Part shown: piece after piece, positions 13,714 through 19,014 of the stretch
Layout: each line of letters starts with the position of its first letter
Numbering within the stretch: the first letter of the stretch is position 1
Assembly: GCA_900551355.1 (NCBI GenBank)
Contig: URVR01000010.1
Location: 1 to 19,014 of the forward strand
DNA: 19,014 bases
DNA from: an uncultured Eubacteriales bacterium
GTDB taxonomy: Bacteria > Bacillota > Clostridia > Oscillospirales > Oscillospiraceae
Direction: 5' to 3'
Program-made: the position numbers and the translations under genes
Notes under the pieces: generated by a model
The model's database searches: none
Seen by the model: only the letters and a program-made list of their open reading frames with translations
What the model was told of the DNA's origin: nothing

Positions 13714-14211
13714 TCAGACGCTTTCCAGCGCACGGCAATCCTGCGCCTCCCGGCGGTAGTCGGCGGCGGACTGGCGGATGCCGTCCATCTCCTCCGGCGT
13801 CAGGGGACGCTTCACTCTTGCGGGGGAGCCGATGACCATGCTGCCGTCGGGGATGACGGCGTTCTGGGTCACCAGCGCGCCGGCACCGATCAGGCAGTTT
13901 CTGCCGATGCGGGCGCCGTTGAGGACGATGGCGCCCATGCCGATGAGCGTCTCATCGCCGATGGTGCAGCCGTGGAGGATGGCGCCGTGGCCCACGGTGA
14001 CGTCCCGGCCCACCACCGCCGGCAGATCGTACTCCACATGGACGACGCAGCCGTCCTGGATGTTGGTGCCGGCGCCGATGAAGATGGGGGCGCGGTCGCC
14101 CCGGAGCACCGCGTTATAAAACACGCTGCTGTTTTCGGCCAGATGCACGTCGCCCCGGACCACGGCGCCGGGGGCCACAAAGGCGGAGGGATGGATGTCG
14201 GGGTTTTTCAT
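13714..14211 (-). CDS. Gamma-carbonic-anhydrase-like hexapeptide protein
   Basis: Left-handed beta-helix protein of 165 aa. Hexapeptide repeats run from about residue 10 to 130 (for example PGAVVRGDV, IGAGTNIQDG, VGRDVTVGHG, IGDETLIGMGA). The three zinc histidines of the gamma-class are present: His58 (CVVHVEYD), His75 and His80 (GHGAILHGC). The N-terminal motif SSVFYNAVLRGDRAPI, with Arg37 and Asp39, is typical of the YrdA/PaaY/CaiE group. A C-terminal helix closes the trimer. AGGAG lies about 10 nt upstream of ATG 14211. It may be a carbonic anhydrase or an acyltransferase-like relative; many proteins in this group have no proven activity. It is a single-gene unit with its own promoter, divergent from the CarD-like gene. 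Confidence 0.9.
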   Translation of the reverse strand: MKNPDIHPSAFVAPGAVVRGDVHLAENSSVFYNAVLRGDRAPIFIGAGTNIQDGCVVHVEYDLPAVVGRDVTVGHGAILHGCTIGDETLIGMGAIVLNGARIGRNCLIGAGALVTQNAVIPDGSMVIGSPARVKRPLTPEEMDGIRQSAADYRREAQDCRALESV

Positions 14212-14242
14212 GGAAGGGTGCTCCTTTCGGAAAATTTCCCAT

Positions 14243-14270
14243 ATTGTACCACGTTTTTTCCGGAACTCAA
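14243..14270 (-). promoter_or_regulatory. Promoter of the carbonic-anhydrase-like gene
   Basis: Leftward TTGAGT (14270-14265), 16-nt spacer, TACAAT (14248-14243), with TGG just before the -10 giving an extended -10 element. Confidence 0.65.
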
Positions 14271-14301
14271 CGGGTTTCCCGGAAATTTCTTAAAAATCGC
14301 C

Positions 14302-14331
14302 CTTACATTTTTTGACACAATGTGGTATAAT
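14302..14331 (+). promoter_or_regulatory. Promoter of the CarD-family gene
   Basis: CTTACA (14302-14307), 18-nt spacer, extended -10 TGGTATAAT with TATAAT at 14326-14331. A TTGACA occurs at 14312-14317 but is only 8 nt from the -10, so it is not the -35. The leader has a small GTCCG/CGGAC inverted repeat around 14355-14375. Confidence 0.65.
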
Positions 14332-14419
14332 CATACCAGATAGAAAAGCCGCGTGTCCGAAGGAGAGAGCGGACGGGCGGCGTGTTTCCGTGTGTTTTGT
14401 GTGTGAGGAGCGTGACAGA

Positions 14420-14956
14420 ATGTTTGCAGCAGGCGATCTGGTGGTGTACGGCGGCGAGGGCGTCTGCCGGGTGGAGCGTATCGGCCCGTCCGGCATGTCC
14501 TACGACGATGGAGACAGGCTCTATTATCATCTGACCCCGCTGTACCGCAGCGGGACGGTGCTGACGCCGGTGGACACCGGCGTGCTGATGCGCCCCGTCA
14601 TCACCCGGGAGGCGGCGTTGGCCCTGATCCAGGCCATCCCGTCCCTGCCGCCCTGCAAGCCGGAGCAGGCAGGCGTCCGGGCCGCCCGGGACTTTTACCA
14701 CCAGGTGGTGATGCGCTGCGAGTGCGGCGAGCTGGCTGCCATGATCCACAATGTGTGCCGCAAACGGGCATGGGCGGTGCGCCACGGCAAAAAGGTCAGC
14801 CAGATGGACGAGCGCTATCTCAAGCGCGCCGAGGATCAGCTGTATGGCGAGCTGGCCGCCGTGCTGGGCACGGAGCGGGGCCAGGTGGCGGAGCTTATCC
14901 GCCGGAGCTGGCCGGGCTGGCCGGAGAAGCTGCCGGAGCCTGCGGCAGAGGCATGA
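14420..14956 (+). CDS. CarD family transcriptional regulator
   Basis: Protein of 178 aa. The N-terminal CarD/TRCF RNA-polymerase-interaction domain (residues 1-58) is clear: MFAAGDLVVYGGEGVCRVERI, then YYHLTPLYRSGTVLTPVDT. The C-terminal helical domain (about 70-170) contains HQVVMRCECGELAAMIHNV and KVSQMDERYLKRAEDQLYGELA, the usual DNA-contacting helical part of CarD proteins. CarD proteins bind RNA polymerase beta and stabilise open promoter complexes. ATG 14420 was chosen because GAGGAG (14405-14410) is 9 nt upstream and it lies downstream of the promoter; a longer frame begins before the promoter's -10. It is a monocistronic unit closed by a terminator. Confidence 0.92.
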   Translation: MFAAGDLVVYGGEGVCRVERIGPSGMSYDDGDRLYYHLTPLYRSGTVLTPVDTGVLMRPVITREAALALIQAIPSLPPCKPEQAGVRAARDFYHQVVMRCECGELAAMIHNVCRKRAWAVRHGKKVSQMDERYLKRAEDQLYGELAAVLGTERGQVAELIRRSWPGWPEKLPEPAAEA

Positions 14957-14962
14957 AAACGG

Positions 14963-14990
14963 AAAAAGGGAGCCTGCGGCTCCCTTTTTT
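14963..14990. terminator. Terminator after the CarD-family gene
   Basis: AAAAAGGGAGCC (14963-14974), TGC loop, GGCTCCCTTTTTT (14978-14990): a perfect 12-bp stem with a T6 tail, 6 nt after the stop codon. Confidence 0.92.
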
Positions 14991-15073
14991 GCATATTCCG
15001 CAACTCATATCAAGTGTGCGCCGCGCTCCGGGCGTATGATACGGTGGAGAGGTCACGAGGGGAGGAAACGCGC

Positions 15074-15378
15074 ATGTACGAATGGCCCAGACTGATACAG
15101 GGCATGGTGGACGAGATTGACCGGTCCATCCTGGCCCACGAGGAGGAGACGCTGACGCTGCAGCGGCTGTCCCGGGACATGGGGTACTCCGCGTACCACG
15201 CCACCCGGAAGTTCCGGGAGATCGCGGGTATGCCGCTGCGGGACTATCTGCGCCGGCGGCGACTGCGCCACGGTGTGCGGGCTGTGAGCTGGACACCGCC
15301 ACGCCGGGACGGCTGACGTACTTCTATTTCGAGCCGGGGCAGTACTTCAAGTACATCCGCCCCATCCGCCGCAAGTGA
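15074..15378 (+). pseudogene. AraC-family regulator remnant with internal deletion
   Basis: The 5' part (15074 to about 15275) encodes the first helix-turn-helix of an AraC regulator: LTLQRLSRDMGYSAYHATRK and FREIAGMPLRDYLRRRRLRH, after a short N-terminus. The expected second helix-turn-helix (DIALDYGFSS-type) and ligand-binding domain are absent. The frame stops at 15316. Directly downstream, in a different frame, 15278-15378 encodes ELDTATPGRLTYFYFEPG and QYFKYIRPIRRK then a stop, which matches the extreme C-terminus of the same family of AraC proteins with a GyrI-like ligand domain. The simplest reading is a frame-breaking deletion of roughly 230-250 codons inside one gene. GGGAGG lies 8 nt before ATG 15074 and a TATGAT (15035-15040) could be a -10. 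An 80-residue DNA-binding peptide might still be made. An assembly fault is the main alternative. Confidence 0.75.
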
Positions 15379-15418
15379 ATACATATCCCCCGGCCATGCT
15401 GGCCGGGGGATATGTATT
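15378..15418. terminator. Bidirectional terminator-like palindrome
   Basis: Two perfect 19-bp arms (15378-15396 and 15400-15418) around TGC, with core CCCCCGGCCA/TGGCCGGGGG and AT-rich ends AATACATAT/ATATGTATT. It separates the AraC remnant (plus) from the membrane protein gene (minus), whose stop is 5 nt away. It has no pure T run, so it is less standard than the others here. Confidence 0.75.
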
Positions 15419-15423
15419 GTGTT

Positions 15424-17511
15424 TCAGAAGTGGCGGACAAGTCCGGCGATGAGCAGGGTGGGCAGCAGCCACAGCAGCAGGAACAGCACCATGGCTACCG
15501 GCGTCAGCACCGTGAAATTGCCCACAGAGGTCAGGTAGTAGGACAGCAGCACACCGCACAGAGCGCCGACATAGCCCAGCACCGTGGCGGTGCGGACGGC
15601 CCGCACCATGCGGCGGCTCCCCACCACCGACTCCGCCAGCGGGAGCAGACCCTCACGGCAGACGATGACGTTGGGCGTCTCGCCCTGCTGGGCGGCCAGC
15701 TGAGCCAGCGCCAGCCGGGTGGACACATCGGGATAGACCACCTTAGCGTCCACGCCGAACTTCCGCTTGATAAGGCCGGGGGTCACATTGCTGCTGCGGA
15801 CGGCCAGCACCGGCGTGATACGGCTGCGGCGCATAGCCCGCAGCGCCCACTCCGCGTTGCGGGAGGGCTGGTACTTCACGGCGAATACCGCCGTCAGCAC
15901 GCCGTCCACCGCCAGAAAGAGGCCAGTTTGAAGCTTCAGATCCCGCGGCAGCGCCACCCGGCGTTTTTTCATGAAATAGGCGCTGCCCATCAGCACCGTC
16001 TCACCGCGGATAGCGGCTTCCACACCGCCCTCCTCGCAGTAGCGCAGCTCGTCCACCCGCATGGGGTAGCCGCCCTCCACCGTGAGCTGCCGATCCAGCA
16101 GCGGCGCAAGGCTGCTGCCGGCGGCCTTGGATACGGCGGCGGCGTAGGACACGGCGCGGACGCGCTCCTCGCCATAGACCTTATAGCCGTTGAGGGTCAC
16201 AGTACCGGCGGGAAACAGATCGTCGTCGGTGAGGATGATGCGTCCGGCGCGGGCCACGGCTTTTGCACCGGCGTACCCGGCGGCGGCCGCGCCGCTGCGC
16301 TCCAGCCGGCGGGACAGGTAGTACAGGGGCAGCGCGCCTGTCAGGGGCAGGGACAGCTGGACACCGGCGCCGGTAAGGGCGGCCAGCACCCAGGGAAATT
16401 CCTCCATGGGCCGGGCGGTGAAGCACACCACGCCGGACAGCACCACCGCCGCGCTCAGCAGCAGCGGCAGCACATAGTTCTGCCACTGACGGGCGGGGTC
16501 GGGGCGCATGGTCGTACGGTAAAAGCCCTCCAGCACGCCCCGCTGCTTGCAGACACCGGCGGGCAGCACAGACACCACATAGGGCGGTACGCCGTTGACG
16601 TCCGCCAGATGGAAGGCGATGCGGCGGGACTCCGCCGTCAGGTACAGCCCCAGCTGGCAGCTGAGGATCAGCAGCGCGCCGGCGGCGGCATAGGGGGTGG
16701 ACAGGGTGCTGCCGGTGACCGCGCCGCTGACGCAGCACAGCAGATCGGCCAGCACCGCCACACCGGCGCACAGCTCGCAGCCGACCCGGCCATCCCGCAG
16801 CATGGCAGCAGCCGTCTGCCACACCGGCAGGCACAGCAGCGCCGTCAGCAGCAGGCCGCCGCCCAGCGCCACGCACCGCAGGAACGCGGCGTCCAGCCAC
16901 GCGGGGGGCAGCACCTCCAGCTCCTGCAGCACGGCGGCCACCACCAGCAGCAGCGCGGGGAATGCACCCAGCACCAGCCCGCGGCGCAGCCGATTGCAGC
17001 GGCGCTTCTCCTCCCGCAGGGCGTCGTCCATGCGGGGCTCCGGCTCCTCCGGTTCCTGCGGCTCCGGCTCGTCCTCCGGCTCGTCGAAAAGCTGCTCCGT
17101 CTCCTGTGAAAGACCGCGCCGCCGGTCATCGCCGCGCTCCGTAAAGCGGCGCAGCAGGCCGGACAGCCGCTGGCCCAGCGGCACGGGATCGTCGATGACG
17201 CCGTCGTCCTCGTCCTCCAGCACGGCGTCCACCGTCTGGCTCATCACGTCCTTCAGGCTGACGCGGTCCGGCGTGTCGGAGAGAGGGGCGGGCTCGGGAA
17301 CAGGTGCCGGAAGCGGCTCCGGTTCCGGTTCGGGAATGGGAGCGGGTGCCGGCTCCGGGACGGGTACCGGTTCGGGGATCGGCGCAGGCGTCGGCGCCTC
17401 CTCCGGGGCAAGCTGACGCCCACCCTTGCCGTACTCGGCCAGGATGGACTCCAGCGAAAGCTCGTCGTCGGGGACGGGCGTATAGGACGGTCGTTGGTTG
17501 CGCCTGCTCAT
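15424..17511 (-). CDS. P-type ATPase-like membrane pseudoenzyme with Pro/Glu-rich N-terminus
   Basis: Protein of 695 aa. Residues 1-170 are cytosolic and disordered, with Pro-Glu/Pro-Ala repeats at 39-76 and an acidic EPEDEPEPQEPEEPEP stretch. Eight membrane segments follow at about 177-196, 208-230, 244-263, 273-292, 345-366, 374-397, 642-662 and 668-692, the layout of P1B metal ATPases. The order after the sixth segment also fits: SLPLTGALPL (387-396) sits where CPCALGLATP belongs, then AGAKAVARAGRIILTDDDLFP..GTVTLNG (414-442) sits where the DKTGTLTEG region belongs, then GETVLMGS, LAVDGVLTAVFAV (533-545) and ITPVLAVRSSN (565-575, in place of TGDN). The TGE actuator motif, the CPC metal site, DKTGT, TGDN and GDGxND are all missing, and the actuator loop is only about 50 residues. 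It should not be a working pump. It lies 35 nt after rlmB, probably in one transcript. The homology was judged by eye. Confidence 0.72.
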   Translation of the reverse strand: MSRRNQRPSYTPVPDDELSLESILAEYGKGGRQLAPEEAPTPAPIPEPVPVPEPAPAPIPEPEPEPLPAPVPEPAPLSDTPDRVSLKDVMSQTVDAVLEDEDDGVIDDPVPLGQRLSGLLRRFTERGDDRRRGLSQETEQLFDEPEDEPEPQEPEEPEPRMDDALREEKRRCNRLRRGLVLGAFPALLLVVAAVLQELEVLPPAWLDAAFLRCVALGGGLLLTALLCLPVWQTAAAMLRDGRVGCELCAGVAVLADLLCCVSGAVTGSTLSTPYAAAGALLILSCQLGLYLTAESRRIAFHLADVNGVPPYVVSVLPAGVCKQRGVLEGFYRTTMRPDPARQWQNYVLPLLLSAAVVLSGVVCFTARPMEEFPWVLAALTGAGVQLSLPLTGALPLYYLSRRLERSGAAAAGYAGAKAVARAGRIILTDDDLFPAGTVTLNGYKVYGEERVRAVSYAAAVSKAAGSSLAPLLDRQLTVEGGYPMRVDELRYCEEGGVEAAIRGETVLMGSAYFMKKRRVALPRDLKLQTGLFLAVDGVLTAVFAVKYQPSRNAEWALRAMRRSRITPVLAVRSSNVTPGLIKRKFGVDAKVVYPDVSTRLALAQLAAQQGETPNVIVCREGLLPLAESVVGSRRMVRAVRTATVLGYVGALCGVLLSYYLTSVGNFTVLTPVAMVLFLLLWLLPTLLIAGLVRHF

Positions 17512-17546
17512 GTTACCTCGAACTCAAAACAAACGGGAAGCGCCGC

Positions 17547-18326
17547 TTATCCCCGCTGACGCACCGCCTCGTACAGCAGAATGGCTGCGGCGGCGGAGGC
17601 GTTCAGGGAGGAGATGCGGCCCTTCATGGGGATGCTTACCAGAAAATCGCAGTTTTCCGCGGCAAGACGGGTCATGCCGCTGCCCTCGGAGCCGATGACG
17701 ATGGCGGCGGGGCCCTTTAAATCGGCCTGATAGAGCTGGGTGGTACCGCCGGCAGCGGTGCCGAACACCCAGACGCCCTGCTTTTTCAGGTCCTTCAGCA
17801 GGGAGGGGATGTTGGCCACCCGGGCCACGGGGATATAGCTCACCGCACCGGCGGAGGTCTTGGCCACCACGGCGGTCAGACCGGCAGAGCGGCGCTTGGG
17901 GATGATGACGCCGTGGGCGCCGGCACACTCGGCGGTGCGGAGGATGGCGCCCAGATTGTGGGGGTCGGAGATCTCGTCGCACACCACCAGCAGGGGCGGC
18001 TCGCCCTTTTCCGCGGCGGCGGAAAGGATGCTCTCCACCGTGGCGTACTCCCGGACGGCGGCCAGCGCGATGACGCCCTGATGGGCGTGGGTGCGGGACA
18101 TGCCGTCCAGCTTGCGGCGGTCGGCCTCCACCACCACGATGCCCGCGTCCCGGGCCTTGGAGGCGATGTGTCCCAGGGTCTTGTCCGTCTCGCCCTTGGC
18201 CAGATAGATCTTGTCGATGGCGGTGCCCACGCGCAGCGCCTCGATCACCGCATTGCGGCCCTCGATGATGCCGTCAGCCTCCGCATCGGGCAGGGGGCGG
18301 CGCTGGGTATCCTTTGTATCTTTCAT
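17547..18326 (-). CDS. rlmB: 23S rRNA 2'-O-methyltransferase RlmB (SpoU/TrmH family)
   Basis: SAM-dependent SPOUT methyltransferase of 259 aa that methylates a guanosine ribose in 23S rRNA (G2251 in E. coli). The N-terminal substrate-binding domain begins GIIEGRNAVIEALR (residues 19-32). The three SpoU motifs are intact: motif 1 DPHNLGAILRTAECAGAHGV (121-140), motif 2 IVIGSEGSGM (209-218) and motif 3 RISSLNASAAAAILLYE (237-253), with the trefoil knot formed by motifs 2 and 3. ATG 18326 was chosen because GAGGT lies 7 nt upstream and the N-terminus is then a short charged tail; a longer frame extends into the promoter. First gene of a probable two-gene transcript with the P-type ATPase-like gene. 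A generic TrmH-family name would be the cautious alternative. Confidence 0.92.
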   Translation of the reverse strand: MKDTKDTQRRPLPDAEADGIIEGRNAVIEALRVGTAIDKIYLAKGETDKTLGHIASKARDAGIVVVEADRRKLDGMSRTHAHQGVIALAAVREYATVESILSAAAEKGEPPLLVVCDEISDPHNLGAILRTAECAGAHGVIIPKRRSAGLTAVVAKTSAGAVSYIPVARVANIPSLLKDLKKQGVWVFGTAAGGTTQLYQADLKGPAAIVIGSEGSGMTRLAAENCDFLVSIPMKGRISSLNASAAAAILLYEAVRQRG

Positions 18327-18359
18327 GGGAATGACCTCGTTCTTCTTTGTATACCGACC

Positions 18360-18388
18360 AGTATAACACACTATTTCCCCGATAGAAA
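18360..18388 (-). promoter_or_regulatory. Promoter of rlmB
   Basis: Leftward -35 TTTCTA (18388-18383, weak), 17-nt spacer, -10 TATACT (18365-18360). This puts the start site near 18353, about 27 nt before the rlmB ATG. Confidence 0.5.
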
Positions 18389-18432
18389 GAAGCATTCATA
18401 GAAATTTTACAGAAAATCCGACAGCGTGCCGC

Positions 18433-18461
18433 TTGTGACCGGAGAACAAATGTGGTATACT
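18433..18461 (+). promoter_or_regulatory. Promoter of ftsH
   Basis: TTGTGA (18433-18438), 17-nt spacer, TATACT (18456-18461) with TGG before the -10 (extended). It drives rightward transcription into ftsH. Confidence 0.7.
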
Positions 18462-18477
18462 GTGCAACACTGCAAAA

Positions 18478-18500
18478 GTATACCACCCGGTGGTTTATAC
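18478..18500. promoter_or_regulatory. Inverted repeat between ftsH promoter and RBS
   Basis: GTATACCACC (18478-18487) faces GGTGGTTTATAC (18489-18500), pairing ACCACC with GGTGGT and then GTATA with TATAC after a 2-nt bulge. It lies just downstream of the predicted start site and ends directly at the GGAGG of ftsH, so it could be an operator or an RBS-occluding hairpin. Confidence 0.4.
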
Positions 18501-18511
18501 GGAGGATACGC

Positions 18512-18968
18512 ATGGCCAACAACGATAAAAACAACAAAAACGACAAGGGCCGCAATAATCTGCGGGGCATCCTGACGCTGGTGGCGTGGGCACTGGTGCT
18601 GACGGTGGCATTCAACTACTTCAGCGCCTACAACCGCAATGCCACCAGCAAGGCCACCAGCCACGAGATCAAGTACAGCGAGATGGTGGCCCTCATCGAA
18701 AGCGGCAAGGCGGCGGAGGTGCAGTTCAAGGACGACGCCATCTACGTCACGCCGGTGGAGGGCTACACCTACACCGAGGAGCAGGACGAGAACAGCACGA
18801 CACCGGCCAAGTCCTACACCCAGTCCAAGGACTCCAAGCTGACGCTGTACGCGGCCTACCTGAAAAATGTCAGCGACACCACGCTGGTGGCTCTGCTGAA
18901 GGAGCACAACGTGGCGTACACCAGCGCCTATGAGACGCAGATGAACCCGGTGCTGGTGTTCATGGTGC
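18512..18968 (+). CDS. ftsH: ATP-dependent zinc metalloprotease FtsH, N-terminal part only
   Basis: Membrane-bound AAA protease; only the first 152 residues are present. They show a basic, Asn/Lys-rich cytosolic tail (MANNDKNNKNDKGRNNLRG), the first membrane helix (about residues 19-37, ILTLVAWALVLTVAFNYF), and the extracytoplasmic domain typified by HEIKYSEMVALIESGKAAEVQF. The sequence is cut by the adapter where the second membrane helix begins (MNPVLVFMV). The AAA and protease domains are not in the window, so the name rests on the N-terminal pattern. GGAGG (18501-18505) lies 6 nt before ATG 18512; the longer upstream frame overlaps the promoter. It is divergent from rlmB. Confidence 0.85.
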
Positions 18969-19014
18969 CTGTCTCTTATACACATCTCCGAGCCCACGAG
19001 ACGTAGAGGAATCT
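18969..19014. other. Untrimmed Nextera i7 adapter (right end)
   Basis: Starts with the Tn5 mosaic end complement CTGTCTCTTATACACATCT, followed by CCGAGCCCACGAGAC, index GTAGAGGA and the first bases of the P7 complement (ATCT). The index is the reverse complement of that at the left end. It is library sequence, not genome. Confidence 0.98.

Noticed and set aside
14312..14317. TTGACA as the -35 of the CarD-family promoter
   Set aside because: Only 8 nt separate it from TATAAT; CTTACA with an 18-nt spacer and an extended -10 fits better.
15412..17109. 565-codon plus-strand frame opposite the P-type ATPase-like gene
   Set aside because: Gln/His/Gly-rich shadow frame starting inside a terminator palindrome, with no RBS; the minus-strand frame shows membrane helices, an RBS and family-like order.
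1..19014. Terminal inverted repeats with Tn5 mosaic ends, suggesting a transposon or linear element
   Set aside because: The sequences are Illumina Nextera adapters including an index; they come from the library, not the genome.

Overview
This is a GC-rich assembly contig. Its gene content and protein style point to a Gram-positive anaerobe of the Clostridia, most likely an Oscillospiraceae/Ruminococcaceae gut bacterium. The pointers are strong AGGAGG-type ribosome binding sites, lipoproteins with LxxC boxes, a DnaX/SRP-RNA pair, a heterodimeric exporter with a MarR regulator, DHHW-type and CarD-type proteins, and a FeoB with the GCNACG-type core. The genus is an inference. Both ends are untrimmed Illumina Nextera adapter (bases 1-54 and 18969-19014), so the biological sequence is about 55-18968 and the outermost genes (dnaX, ftsH) are cut by library ends.

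Layout, left to right. (1) Minus strand: dnaX (partial, GTG start), preceded by a compact SRP RNA gene with its own promoter, preceded by feoB. (2) A regulatory region between feoB and marR at 3100-3414 holds two divergent promoters, a CRP-like palindrome, two MarR-operator-like palindromes and, inside the feoB leader, a perfect terminator hairpin. (3) Plus strand: marR and two overlapping half-transporter genes forming a TM287/288-type heterodimeric ABC exporter, then cdd (cytidine deaminase). (4) Plus strand: a lipoprotein, a DHHW/AlgJ-like secreted protein and a stand-alone feoA. (5) Minus strand: two G3E (COG0523/CobW) GTPase-family genes, one with a very long His/Asp/Cys-rich insert and one fused to a C-terminal OB-like domain, with a small lipoprotein upstream. 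(6) udp (uridine phosphorylase, plus) converges on a gamma-carbonic-anhydrase-like gene (minus) across a 46-bp perfect palindromic terminator. (7) Plus strand: a CarD-family regulator, then the remnant of an AraC-family regulator with a large internal deletion. (8) Minus strand: rlmB followed by a 695-residue membrane protein that reads as a P-type ATPase fold with all catalytic motifs lost. (9) Plus strand: the N-terminus of ftsH.

Functional themes are metal handling (feoB, feoA, two G3E proteins, the metal-ATPase-like pseudoenzyme), pyrimidine salvage (cdd, udp) and drug or lipid export under MarR control. The most unusual items are the P-type ATPase pseudoenzyme, the pair of atypical G3E proteins, the promoter-plus-terminator leader upstream of feoB, and the collapsed AraC gene. 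No phage, IS element, CRISPR array or tRNA was recognised.
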